Positions 29,294-37,864 of a DNA stretch of 46,145 nucleotides are shown piece after piece. The position numbers were made by a program, and so were the translations under genes. The stretch is taken from contig JAJYOP010000012.1 in the NCBI GenBank assembly GCA_021796115.1, forward strand, positions 1-46,145, written 5' to 3'. The DNA comes from a bacterium. GTDB lineage: Bacteria; Omnitrophota; Gorgyraeia; Duberdicusellales; 4484-171. Positions within the stretch are counted from its first letter, which is position 1, and each line of letters begins with the position of its first letter. The notes under the pieces were generated by a model that was not told the origin of the DNA, searched no databases, and was given only the letters and a program-made list of their open reading frames with translations.

Positions 29294-29758
29294 ATGACCA
29301 CATATAATTTTTCCCGCATTTCCCTGCCGAACGACTCCATCGTCTATAATATAGGTAGATTATATGTTCTTCTGGATTCTTACCTTTATAAAGAAGCCTA
29401 TAAAGAATTTAATCTTAATCCTGCCAAATTCAACCTTTTGATGGTCGTTAAGCATATTGGTAAAGATAATGGCCTGTCGCAGCGAGAAATAAGTAACAGC
29501 CTTTATGTATCTGCAGCTAATATCACTAAACTAATTGATACAGCAGAGAGGGAAGGATTGGTGGCGCGTGGCGCATCAGGCCAGGATCGCCGTATTAATC
29601 TTATAAAAATAACCGAAAAAGGCTCAAAGCTTCTTGACGAGGTTTGGCCGAAACACGTTTCTGCAATCAATAACATTTTCGAAAAAATATCCATGAAAGA
29701 CAGGCAAAAGCTTAATCGATTGCTGGATTTATTCAAAAAAAATATGGAGGCCCGTTAA
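29294..29758 (+). CDS. MarR-family transcriptional regulator
   Basis: A 154-residue winged-helix regulator. Helical dimer arms frame the DNA-binding core: FNLLMVVKHIGKDNGLSQRE, ISNSLYVSAANITKLIDTAE (recognition helix), REGLVARGASGQDRRINLIK (the wing with the DRR motif), ITEKGSKLLDEVWPKH. MarR proteins bind small phenolic or lipid ligands and release their operator. It is the first gene of the cluster for lipid transport and acylation (29294-34820), and a palindrome lies at its own promoter, so it probably senses a fatty acid or similar molecule; the ligand is inference. GGAGG precedes the ATG. Confidence 0.92.
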   Translation: MTTYNFSRISLPNDSIVYNIGRLYVLLDSYLYKEAYKEFNLNPAKFNLLMVVKHIGKDNGLSQREISNSLYVSAANITKLIDTAEREGLVARGASGQDRRINLIKITEKGSKLLDEVWPKHVSAINNIFEKISMKDRQKLNRLLDLFKKNMEAR

Positions 29759-29762
29759 TACT

Positions 29763-31622
29763 ATGAGTAATTTTTTGAAACTTTTTAAAAACAGGAATTT
29801 CTCATTTCTCTGGCTTGGCCAACTTGTTTCAGGCCTTGGTGACAGGTTTACGCAGATGGCACTTTTAACTATCGCCATGATTCTTTATGCTGATACCGGA
29901 GAAAAAATGGCATGGATTACATTTTACAGCCTTTTGCCATTTCTTATTTTCGGTCAGGCTTTCGGTATTCTTGGCGATAAATTGAGCAGAAAAAAAATAA
30001 TGATTATTGCCGATATATTAAGAGCGTTATTGGTTATGTCGATACCATTCGTAGATAAGCTTAACCACTCGATGGGTTATATTTATTTTATTATATTTTG
30101 TGTCGGGACGCTTTCGGCATTATTTGCTCCGGCAAAAATGGCGGCTATTCCAAATTTAGTGGAAAAAGAAAACATAGTTAGTGTAAATTCTCTGGTTGCT
30201 TCAAGCGGCATGATTGCTACTTTATTTGGCACTTTAATTTCTGGATATCTAATAAAATTTTTCGGGCCCAATCCAATGTTTTTTATAAATGCCTTTACGT
30301 TTTTTATATCGGCAATCATGATTGCCAACATTGTTATTCCGCAAAATGAACAAAAAAACGGGAATCATTCTGTATCGGTAACGGGTATCGTAAAAGGTAT
30401 AAAAGACGGTTTTAACTTTATTAACCGGCATCAATTAATTTTGCGAATTGTCCAATTGAACGCAATTTTTTCTCTGCTCTCCGCATTCTTTTACATTAAT
30501 ATTCTCAATTATTCTACAACCCAGCTTAAATTATTCTCACAAGGTTACGGTTTATTGCTTTCATCTCTCGGTCTGGGGCTTTGCCTTGGGGCAATTCTGC
30601 TTGGCCGCCGCCTCGGAAAATTAAACTATAATAATCTATTATTTATGGGGTTTGGCATAATTTCTTTCGCCAGCGTTTTAATGATGTTCAGGCCGGATTT
30701 TAAATTTTCCGTTCTCATATTGATTCTTGCGGGAGCAGGCGCCTCGTTGGTTATGATTACGCTTGACTCATTATTACAGCGTGCGACTCCGGATAGCTTG
30801 CGCGCCAATGTTTTTGGCGCAAGAGGCATAGCCACTAATTTTGTTTTTCTTTTGAGCTTGATAATTGTCGGCAAAATCCTTTCCAAATTCAGTTATTTTC
30901 CTGTGTTTGTTTTTATCTGGTTTATCAGCTTTATTGCCACGATAATTATTTATATTTCCGAAGGGCAAGTTGGCTATCGGATATTCAGAGGATCTTTGCG
31001 GTTTATCTTAAAAATGTTTTTTGATTTTAAAGTAAACGGTCTGGAGAACATTCCTCACAGCGGAAAAGTAATTTTAGCCGGAAACCATACCAGCCTGATG
31101 GATGGAGTGGTTGTCGCTGCGGCATATCCGCGAAAGGTTTATTTTATGGCTACGGAAAGTGTTTTCAAGGAAGGTTTCATCGGTGTAATCGTCCGGCACT
31201 TTGGTTTTATCCCGGTTAAAAAAGAAAGTTCCAATAAGGAAGCGATAAGAGAAGCAATCAGGATTTTAGAAAACCAGGACACTCTTGGTATATTTCCTGA
31301 AGGTACAATCTCGGCCACCGGCGAGCTTACTGAATTAAAAAGCGGTGTTGCATTAATTGCGCAAAAGACCAGCGCGCCGATTATCCCTTTTGCCATTGAA
31401 GGCGCCTACCAAGCCTGGCCCCTTGCAAAAAAGTATCCGAAGAGGCATCCGGTTGAAATAAGATTTGCTAAACCTCTAGATGTAAAAGGATATGAACATA
31501 GCGAAGAGCTAATTGCCGAAGTTACGGAGGACATAAAGCAAACAAAGAAAAATATAGAAGAGGATGGCTTGCTTAACGTAGACCCAAACGTTATCGTGCG
31601 GCACATTATTAATTTTGAATGA
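29763..31622 (+). CDS. LplT-like MFS transporter fused to a PlsC acyltransferase
   Basis: A 619-residue fusion. Residues 1-400 are a 12-helix MFS transporter (FLKLFKNRNFSFLWLGQLVS, LSRKKIMIIADILRALLVM, a typical A-motif loop), like the lysophospholipid flippase LplT. Residues about 405-619 are a 1-acylglycerophosphate acyltransferase: NHTSLMD (HX4D, about residue 441), GFIPVKKES and FPEGTIS (about 510). In E. coli LplT and the bifunctional Aas (PlsC plus acyl-ACP synthetase) work in series: lysophospholipid is flipped inwards and re-acylated. Here flippase and acyltransferase are one chain, and the ligase is encoded separately at 33117. It starts 4 nt after the MarR gene. Confidence 0.93.
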   Translation: MSNFLKLFKNRNFSFLWLGQLVSGLGDRFTQMALLTIAMILYADTGEKMAWITFYSLLPFLIFGQAFGILGDKLSRKKIMIIADILRALLVMSIPFVDKLNHSMGYIYFIIFCVGTLSALFAPAKMAAIPNLVEKENIVSVNSLVASSGMIATLFGTLISGYLIKFFGPNPMFFINAFTFFISAIMIANIVIPQNEQKNGNHSVSVTGIVKGIKDGFNFINRHQLILRIVQLNAIFSLLSAFFYINILNYSTTQLKLFSQGYGLLLSSLGLGLCLGAILLGRRLGKLNYNNLLFMGFGIISFASVLMMFRPDFKFSVLILILAGAGASLVMITLDSLLQRATPDSLRANVFGARGIATNFVFLLSLIIVGKILSKFSYFPVFVFIWFISFIATIIIYISEGQVGYRIFRGSLRFILKMFFDFKVNGLENIPHSGKVILAGNHTSLMDGVVVAAAYPRKVYFMATESVFKEGFIGVIVRHFGFIPVKKESSNKEAIREAIRILENQDTLGIFPEGTISATGELTELKSGVALIAQKTSAPIIPFAIEGAYQAWPLAKKYPKRHPVEIRFAKPLDVKGYEHSEELIAEVTEDIKQTKKNIEEDGLLNVDPNVIVRHIINFE

Positions 31623-31632
31623 GGCAGTAAAC

Positions 31633-32379
31633 ATGCAATCAGTAGGGACTTTGCTTACTAAAGATAATTGCAGCATCGAATATTATCATTACGAGGCCAA
31701 ACACGATAAGATAATTATCATTGCGCATGGATTTTATAACAGTAAAGATGCCGTGCTTTTAGAGAAATTGGCGGAATCTTTATTAGATGAATATGACGTC
31801 TTTATGTTTGATTTTAGAGGCCACGGCAAAAGCGGCGGCCGGTTTACCTGGATGAGCAAAGAAGAAGAGGATTTAATTTCCGTTCTTAACTATCTTGACG
31901 GTAAATATAAAAGAATCGGTTTCATCGCTTTTTCGATGGGCGGCAGTGTCGGTATAAACGTATTGGCGCACGATAGAAGAGTCAACTCATTTGTTTGTGT
32001 GAGCGCCCCTTGTGATTTCAAAAAAATTGACTACCATTTCTGGCTGCTTAGCGTAAAAGACGATCTTATGTATACTCTTTTTACTAAAGAAGGAAGGAAG
32101 GGTAAAGGCGTTAAGCCCGGGCCTTTCTGGCTTAAAAAGAATAAGCCTATAGATAAAGTAGGAGAAATAAAAATCCCCATACTTTATATTCATGGCGATA
32201 AAGACTGGGTGATTAGGCCGTGGCATTCAAAGTTGCTTTATGAAAAGACCAAATCTTCCAAAAAAATTGTAATGATTAAAAACGGGCCGCACGGAGAATA
32301 TCTGATAAAGAACAATAAAGAAAAATTTATTTTCGAAACTAAAAATTGGTTTCGCGAAACATTAAAGGAGGCAAACTAA
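31633..32379 (+). CDS. alpha/beta hydrolase, lysophospholipase-like
   Basis: A 248-residue hydrolase of the monoacylglycerol-lipase/lysophospholipase group. Oxyanion-hole region: IIIAHGFYNSKDAVLLEKLA. Strand 4 turn: MFDFRGHGKSGGRFTWMSKE. Nucleophile elbow: IGFIAFSMGGSVGINVLAHD (A-F-S-M-G, Gly to Ala at the first position). Acid and base are GDKDWVIRPWH and NGPHGEYLI. The start is the ATG at 31633, with GAGG 8 nt upstream; an in-frame TTG at 31615 overlaps the previous gene. It is positioned between acyltransferase genes, so it probably deacylates lipids to feed the re-acylation cycle. Confidence 0.88.
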   Translation: MQSVGTLLTKDNCSIEYYHYEAKHDKIIIIAHGFYNSKDAVLLEKLAESLLDEYDVFMFDFRGHGKSGGRFTWMSKEEEDLISVLNYLDGKYKRIGFIAFSMGGSVGINVLAHDRRVNSFVCVSAPCDFKKIDYHFWLLSVKDDLMYTLFTKEGRKGKGVKPGPFWLKKNKPIDKVGEIKIPILYIHGDKDWVIRPWHSKLLYEKTKSSKKIVMIKNGPHGEYLIKNNKEKFIFETKNWFRETLKEAN

Positions 32380-33113
32380 TGAAAGGTTTTCTTATGACTG
32401 TAACCCAGCTTGTTTTTTCTCTTTGCATGTATGCTCTTGGCGTGTTATTTTTCGGGTTCTCACTTGCACCAGGAGTTTTTACTTTCTTAAAGGCGTTTGA
32501 AGCGACAGCCGCATTAAACCTTCTGCCGCGCTGCGTAATTTTAGGGGTTACACTTGCGCTTGGTTACTTTATGTTCGGATTTACATTGATTATACTTGCT
32601 GGTTTAGCCAGAACTTTACTTATGATCAGGCTTCGCGAAGGAACGCATAAAATATTTTCTTTCGAAGCCACCAAATGGGCTTTTGCCAATGCTTTGTACC
32701 TTCTTATCAACTTTACCTTCATCGACTTTATTCTGCTTACGCCTTTTGTAAATTTACTGCAGAGGCTTTTGGGGGTGAAACTTGGCAAGAATGTACAGAT
32801 AAATTCAAAATTTATCTTTGACGCCACACTTTTAGAAATTGGAGATAACACAGTTATTGGTGGAGGCGCGATTATTATCGGCCATGTAGTTGAAAGAGGG
32901 CTGTTGAAGTTGAAAAAAGTAAAAATAGGAAAAAATGTAACTATAGGTTCACACGCAACGATTATGCCGGGGTGTGAAATTGGGGATAACGCTATTATCG
33001 GCGCCGGGGCCGTGCTTCTTAAAAATACGAAAGTAGAACCGCATTCTGTCTGGTATGGTATACCGGCAGAAAATATAAGGCATAAGCACGAAGTTTCTGA
33101 AGAAAAAAACTAA
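32379..33113 (+). CDS. membrane-anchored left-handed beta-helix acyltransferase
   Basis: A 244-residue protein. The N-terminal half has three to four hydrophobic segments (LVFSLCMYALGVLFFGFSLA, CVILGVTLALGYFMFGFTLI). The C-terminal half (about residues 138-235) is a hexapeptide-repeat beta-helix: LGKNVQINSKFIF, IGDNTVIGGGAIIIGHVVER, IGKNVTIGSHATIMPGCEIG, DNAIIGAGAVLLKNTKVEPH, closing with SVWYGIPAENIR. This resembles the C-terminal acyltransferase part of some lipid or peptide synthetases. ATG 32379 overlaps the hydrolase stop (TAATG) and AAGGAGG lies 7 nt upstream. Acetyl or acyl transfer at the membrane is likely; the acceptor is unknown. Confidence 0.85.
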   Translation: MKGFLMTVTQLVFSLCMYALGVLFFGFSLAPGVFTFLKAFEATAALNLLPRCVILGVTLALGYFMFGFTLIILAGLARTLLMIRLREGTHKIFSFEATKWAFANALYLLINFTFIDFILLTPFVNLLQRLLGVKLGKNVQINSKFIFDATLLEIGDNTVIGGGAIIIGHVVERGLLKLKKVKIGKNVTIGSHATIMPGCEIGDNAIIGAGAVLLKNTKVEPHSVWYGIPAENIRHKHEVSEEKN

Positions 33114-33116
33114 TTT

Positions 33117-34820
33117 ATGAAAAAACATGTAAATTTAGATAATGTTGGGATTCTGGATTTACTTTATATTCTGACCAAGAAATATAACCAGAAAGCTGCG
33201 CTTCAGATTAAAGATAAAGATACTTTTCGCAAAATAACTTACGATGATTTACGCGAACGCTCCGTAGGCGTTTCCATGTTTCTTATTGATAAGCAGATTC
33301 AAAAAGGCGCAAGAGTTGCTATCCTTACCCATAATCGCCCGGAATGGGCAATTGCTTTTTTTGGCACAATTTCTGCCGCCTGCATTACCGTTCCCATTGA
33401 TACAAAACTTTCCTTAAAAGAAATCACTTTCATCCTTAATGATTCCGGAACCGAGGTGCTTTTTGTTTCTATCGATTTTCTGAAAATGATTTATCCTATC
33501 CGCAGCGAATTTAAAAATCTAAAAGTTATTGTTTGTTTTGAAAAGCCGGAACAAAACGATGTGTTTTATTTAGATGATTTAAAAAAAGAAGCACAAAAAC
33601 AGGAGAACCGTCCAAAAGACGTTGGCTCCGAAAATACAGTAGTTATTGTCTATACTTCCGGCACAACCGGCGTGGCAAAAGGGGTAGAGCTTAGTTATAA
33701 AAATATTCTTTTTGAGGCAATGTCGCTCTATTCGCTGATAAAGTTTGATATGGATGATTCATTCATTTCAATTTTACCCCTAAATCACATGCTTGAAATA
33801 ACCGGCGGACTAATTGCGCCGCTTTATGCCGGAGCAACCGTAACTTATTGCGAGACTTTAAAACCAAATCAGATTATTTCATTAATGCATGAAGTTAAAG
33901 CTACTGGCATGATCTGCGTTCCACTGATTTTAAAGATGTTTTATTCCGGAATTATTAAGGAGGTTGAAAAACAACCAAAATACAAGCAGAAGATATTCTA
34001 TTTTTTATTCAATCTTTCACATTTTTTTCTTAAACTAAACATCAACATTGGGCGTATTTTATTTTCCGGGATATATAAAAAATTCGGCAAGAACTTTAAA
34101 TGTTTTGTTTCTGGCGGTGCGCCTTTAGATGTGCAGCTTGAGAAAAATTTTAATGCTTTGGGGTTTATAGTTTTGCAAGGTTATGGCCTTACCGAGACCG
34201 CGCCGGTTGTCTGCGTTAATACTTATCGTGCGCGCCGCTATGGTTCAGTGGGCAGGCCGCTTAAAGGAGTAAAAATTAGTATTGTTAAAGCAAGCCCAAA
34301 AACAAAAGATGGAGAAATTATTGTTTCCGGGCCAAATGTCATGAAGGGTTATTATAATAATTTAGAAAAAACTTTGGAAGTGTTAAAAAACGGCTGGTTC
34401 TATACGGGAGATATCGGATATTTGCGGAATGGTTTTCTATTTATTTCCGGAAGGCTTAAAAACTTAATCGTTCTTGGCGGCGGTAAGAAAGTCTTTCCTG
34501 AAGAAATTGAACAAGTTATGAGCGAAAGCCCCTACATAAAAGAAATTTGCGTTTTAGGCAAAAAAGCCAAGGAAGGCTTAAAGGCAGGGACGGAGGAGGT
34601 TTGTGCCGTTATTGTTCCGAATTTAGACAGATTTAACACTAAGGAACGGGCCGATAAAAACGCAATAGATGAAAAAATTTTGGCAGAATTAAACCGGCTA
34701 AGTACAAATCTTGCAGAGTACAAACGTATATCTGATTATATGTTGTATTTTGACGAATTACCGAAGACCTCAACGCGTAAATTGAAAAGGGGCTCGATTA
34801 AGGAATTAATTGAAAAATGA
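33117..34820 (+). CDS. AMP-forming acyl-CoA/acyl-ACP synthetase
   Basis: A 567-residue ANL-superfamily ligase. P-loop motif IVYTSGTTGVAKGVELSYKN (about residues 177-196), GYGLTETAPVV (A5), YTGDIGYLRNG (A7) and GRLKNLIVLGGGKKVFPEEI (A8 hinge) are intact, as is the catalytic lysine near the C-terminus (PKTSTRKLKRG). It adenylates a fatty acid and passes it to CoA or ACP. Next to an LplT-PlsC fusion it plays the role of the synthetase half of Aas, making acyl-ACP or acyl-CoA for re-acylation; that assignment is inference. It starts 3 nt after the preceding gene. Confidence 0.93.
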   Translation: MKKHVNLDNVGILDLLYILTKKYNQKAALQIKDKDTFRKITYDDLRERSVGVSMFLIDKQIQKGARVAILTHNRPEWAIAFFGTISAACITVPIDTKLSLKEITFILNDSGTEVLFVSIDFLKMIYPIRSEFKNLKVIVCFEKPEQNDVFYLDDLKKEAQKQENRPKDVGSENTVVIVYTSGTTGVAKGVELSYKNILFEAMSLYSLIKFDMDDSFISILPLNHMLEITGGLIAPLYAGATVTYCETLKPNQIISLMHEVKATGMICVPLILKMFYSGIIKEVEKQPKYKQKIFYFLFNLSHFFLKLNINIGRILFSGIYKKFGKNFKCFVSGGAPLDVQLEKNFNALGFIVLQGYGLTETAPVVCVNTYRARRYGSVGRPLKGVKISIVKASPKTKDGEIIVSGPNVMKGYYNNLEKTLEVLKNGWFYTGDIGYLRNGFLFISGRLKNLIVLGGGKKVFPEEIEQVMSESPYIKEICVLGKKAKEGLKAGTEEVCAVIVPNLDRFNTKERADKNAIDEKILAELNRLSTNLAEYKRISDYMLYFDELPKTSTRKLKRGSIKELIEK

Positions 34821-35150
34821 AATCATTAATATCATACTTCAGTGATTCCGGCGCTCTTTATTATGCTATTTTTAATATTCTTGCTTATTTTGCAGCTGGA
34901 TTTATTTTCTATCTGGAAAGCCGGACAGGGAAACGTCATAAACCTAATCGGTATTTTGGGGATGCTTATCGGCATCGGCATAGCGCAGTTTTTTGTTGCC
35001 AAAAACATTCTTCTATCTGCGCCAATTTCTACGAATTCCGTTCCTAACTATTTGAGCATGGCAATAAGCCCATTTTTGTTCCTATTATTGCTATGGTTTT
35101 TTGGAGTGACTTTGCTTATGCTTTTTAAGCAGAAGCATTACCATTATTGA
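34817..35150 (+). CDS. small membrane protein, reading frame uncertain
   Basis: Two overlapping frames each look coding. The frame from the ATG at 34817, which overlaps the upstream stop (ATGA), gives ISYFSDSGALYYAIFNILAY plus FAAGFIFYLES and then loses membrane character before its stop at 35047. The frame from GTG 34842 to 35150 gives NLIGILGMLIGIGIAQFFVA and SMAISPFLFLLLLWFFGVTL, ending in KQKHYHY. A single frameshift near 34925 would join both into one three-helix protein of about 110 residues. Otherwise the second frame alone is a 102-residue membrane protein with no Shine-Dalgarno. No family recognised. Confidence 0.5.
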
Positions 35151-35196
35151 TCCCGCCCACTTTTGCCGAAACTTAAGTTCTTGATTCTTCTCTAAC

Positions 35197-35224
35197 TTGA
35201 CAATGCACGATTAAACGGTAGAAT
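35197..35224 (+). promoter_or_regulatory. promoter of the 35236 gene (leaderless geometry)
   Basis: TTGACA at 35197-35202, 16-bp spacer, TAGAAT at 35219-35224; predicted start about 5 nt before the ATG. Confidence 0.65.
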
Positions 35225-35235
35225 AAGCAAAAGAT

Positions 35236-35730
35236 ATGAGGTTAAAGCATATTTGCATTTTTGTAAGCTTCTTTTTTTGCTTTTTATCTGTAGCTTTGCA
35301 AAATGCATCTTCCCAATCGCCGCTTCCATATTATGAAAGAGACCATCGGGTGGAAATTTCTTATTCCGTAAAAAAACAATCTCTTACCCAGGATTATGAA
35401 CTGATTATAACTAACAACGGCGATTTGATACTTTTACAGAATAACGATTATTCTAAACAGCCAAAAGTTTTAAACGGAAAATTATCCAGTGCCGAGCTTG
35501 AAGGTTTGAAAGACTTTATAGTACGTGCAAATATTTTTAATTTTGATAATGAATACTTAATCGACGAAGATTTTATTAAATTAGGCTCTGAAAGGCTGAA
35601 AATAACTATAGACGGCAGAACAAAAGACATCTTAATTTGCTCATCAACTGTCCCGCCGGAACTTGAGGCGATAATAAATGCCATAAAAAAATATAAAGCG
35701 CATTTATTATCCAACGCCGCGGAGAAATAA
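35236..35730 (+). CDS. secreted protein, unknown function
   Basis: A 164-residue exported protein (signal peptide LKHICIFVSFFFCFLSVALQ, cleavage near ASSQS). The mature part is one beta-rich domain with QDYELIITNNGDLILLQNND, LSSAELEGLKDFIVRANIFN and RLKITIDGRTKDILICSSTV, a pattern shared with small secreted domains that measure a threshold helix ('L..f....F') between beta strands. No catalytic residues are evident. The stop overlaps the response-regulator start (TAATG), so expression of the two is coupled. Confidence 0.65.
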   Translation: MRLKHICIFVSFFFCFLSVALQNASSQSPLPYYERDHRVEISYSVKKQSLTQDYELIITNNGDLILLQNNDYSKQPKVLNGKLSSAELEGLKDFIVRANIFNFDNEYLIDEDFIKLGSERLKITIDGRTKDILICSSTVPPELEAIINAIKKYKAHLLSNAAEK

Positions 35731-36104
35731 TGATAAAAATACTGCTGGTTGAAGATGAAAAAGAAACCGCAGATTGCGTAGCGAAATTATTAAACCGTAA
35801 AGGTTTTGAAGTAGACGTCAAGTACGATTTAGCCAGCGCGATAGCCGCAGATTTATCATCTTACCAAGTCATACTGCTTGATATCCTGCTAAGGAGCGAA
35901 AAAAGTTTTCCTTTACTCAAAAAAATTAAAAAAGAGTATCCCAATATCCCGGTGCTGATAGTAAGTGCTTACGATGACGATGAAAACATCAAAGAAGCCA
36001 AACGGCTTAAAGCAGATGGAGTTATGACAAAACCCATAGTTATTGAGCAGCTGGAAAGTTTTATTCTTTCGAAACTCAAATCTTCCGGTAAAGAGAGCAT
36101 TTAA
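35730..36104 (+). CDS. single-domain response regulator (CheY-like receiver)
   Basis: A 124-residue stand-alone receiver domain. Acidic pocket Glu-Asp-Glu at residues 8-10 (VEDEK), phospho-acceptor Asp in YQVILLDILL (residue 51), Ser in VLIVSAYDD and the conserved Lys in VMTKPI. There is no output domain, so it signals by protein contact. It is coupled to a secreted protein gene upstream. The orphan histidine kinase at 8739-10559 is a possible but unproven partner. Confidence 0.92.
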   Translation: MIKILLVEDEKETADCVAKLLNRKGFEVDVKYDLASAIAADLSSYQVILLDILLRSEKSFPLLKKIKKEYPNIPVLIVSAYDDDENIKEAKRLKADGVMTKPIVIEQLESFILSKLKSSGKESI

Positions 36105-36131
36105 AGATGCACCGCCTATTTTCTTTCCTGA

Positions 36132-36317
36132 TGTCAAATACGCTGGCTTTTCATCATCAAAAATATAATCTTTAAGGGGTTTTTATACGCTTTTGGTACC
36201 GGAGTTCTAATAGAAATAGTGCAGTATTTTGTACCATACCGTAGCTTTGAAGTGCTTGACATTTTTTCAAATGCGTTAGGCGCTGTGCTTAGAGCCATTG
36301 TACGTATTAACTTATGA
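36132..36317 (+). pseudogene. VanZ-family remnant (5' truncated)
   Basis: An open frame without start codon encodes IIFKGFLYAFGTGVLIEIVQ, then YFVPYRSFEVLDIFSNALGA, the hallmark of VanZ-like membrane proteins (G-x-[LI]-IE-x-x-Q and R-x-x-x-x-x-D-x-x-x-N-x-x-G). The residues that should precede it (a FPD-type first segment) appear only in another frame near 36114-36165, and stops interrupt them. The TGA at 36315-36317 overlaps the next ATG. I read it as a decayed gene, with at least one frameshift. Confidence 0.6.
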
Positions 36318-37864
36318 ACAGTCTAAATAATTTAGTCCAGATGCTTGACTCTGTTTCTTCGCGTTATGCTAAGAAAACCGCTATTGTTTTTGGCGCGAAA
36401 AAGATTACTTATGAAGAGCTATGGAAAAATTCAAATAAGTTAGCATCTTCTTTGTGCAATTTGGGGGTGAAAGAATTTGACAAGGTTGCACTTTGGCTTC
36501 CCAATTGTCCAGAATTTGTCTATGCTTTTTTCGCGATTTTAAAGATACGCGCAGTCGCAGTCCCCATAAATACAATGTTTAAACGGGAAGAAGCTAAGTT
36601 TATTATGGAAGACTGCCGTGCTACAGCTTTGATTTGTTCGATAGATAAAGTTAAGGAAGCAGAAAATATACTTTCCCGTTTAGAAGCGTTAAAATATGTT
36701 ATTTCCTTGCCGGCATCAAAAGAGAATTCGGCAGTTTTGGATTTTTATGCTTTAATCAATAAAACGGACGAGCCACCATACCGGGCAGAAATCAGCGAAG
36801 AGGATTTGGCAGAGATTGTTTATACTTCCGGCACTACCGGAAAACCAAAAGGCGCATGCCTCACCCATAAAAATCTTCTTTCTAACGTTAAAGATTGCAG
36901 CCAAATTATCCGAGTTACCCATAAAGATTGTTTTATCTGCATTCTTCCTTTGTTCCATTCTTTTGCTTCGACAGTGTGTATGCTTTTACCTATTTATAAA
37001 GGCGGAAAAATCGTAATTATGCGTGCGGTAAGGCCGTTTAAACGGGTGATTCGTGCAATTTTTAAAAACCGAATTACGGTTTTTACCGGAGTTCCGTCGG
37101 TCTTTAATATTTTAAGCGAAGCAAAGTTTCCGCGGTTGGCATTATTTTTAAATAGCCTTTTAAACCCGGTACGTTTATGCATATCCGGAGCGGCTGCCCT
37201 TCCTTTTGACGTCTGGTATAAGTTCGAAAAAAGATTTAAACGTAAGCTCCTTCAGGGCTATGGTTTAACTGAGGCCTCGCCGGTAGTCTCTCTTAACCCG
37301 CTTTATAAAGAGAGGAAACCAGAATCTGCCGGAGTGCTGCTGCCTTCAATGCAGGCAAAAATTATTGATAAAAATGGTAATGGATTAGCCATTGGTGAAA
37401 TTGGAGAGCTGTTAGTTAAGGGGCCAAACGTAATGAAAGGCTATTTTAATTTGCCGCTTGATACTCACAAAACTTTAAAAGATGGCTGGCTTTATACAGG
37501 AGATTTGGCAAAACTGGACAAGCAAGGTTTTATTTATATTATGGGGCGGATAAAAGAAATGATAAATGTCCGCGGACTAAATGTATATCCGGCAGAAATC
37601 GAAGACGTGCTTTATAAGCATCCAAAAGTTAAAGAGGCGGCAGTGGTCGGAGTTTTGCATCGGCATCGCGGCGAAGCGCCGGTTGCCTTTGTTGTCAAAA
37701 AAGAGGAGATACTCGAGAGAGAATTAATACATTATTTACGTGATGCTCTTGCCTCATATAAAATACCTTTGCGTGTGTTTTTTAAGGATAGTTTGCCGAA
37801 AAATGCCACCGGAAAAATATTAAAAATTGAGCTACAAAAAGAGGTGGAAAATATTTTTAAATGA
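36314..37864 (+). CDS. AMP-forming long-chain fatty acid-CoA ligase
   Basis: A 516-residue ANL-superfamily ligase. EIVYTSGTTGKPKGACLTHK is the P-loop (about residues 167-186), GYGLTEASPVVSLNP is A5, YTGDLAKLDKQGFIYIMGRI spans A7-A8, KEMINVRGLNVYPAEIEDVL is the hinge, and the C-terminal lysine is in LPKNATGKILKIEL. All motifs are intact. It activates medium or long-chain fatty acids as CoA thioesters. It differs from the ligase at 33117 (more canonical FadD-like hinge), so the two probably have different substrates or carriers. ATG overlaps the VanZ remnant; its stop overlaps the RluA start (ATGA). Confidence 0.93.
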   Translation: MNSLNNLVQMLDSVSSRYAKKTAIVFGAKKITYEELWKNSNKLASSLCNLGVKEFDKVALWLPNCPEFVYAFFAILKIRAVAVPINTMFKREEAKFIMEDCRATALICSIDKVKEAENILSRLEALKYVISLPASKENSAVLDFYALINKTDEPPYRAEISEEDLAEIVYTSGTTGKPKGACLTHKNLLSNVKDCSQIIRVTHKDCFICILPLFHSFASTVCMLLPIYKGGKIVIMRAVRPFKRVIRAIFKNRITVFTGVPSVFNILSEAKFPRLALFLNSLLNPVRLCISGAAALPFDVWYKFEKRFKRKLLQGYGLTEASPVVSLNPLYKERKPESAGVLLPSMQAKIIDKNGNGLAIGEIGELLVKGPNVMKGYFNLPLDTHKTLKDGWLYTGDLAKLDKQGFIYIMGRIKEMINVRGLNVYPAEIEDVLYKHPKVKEAAVVGVLHRHRGEAPVAFVVKKEEILERELIHYLRDALASYKIPLRVFFKDSLPKNATGKILKIELQKEVENIFK

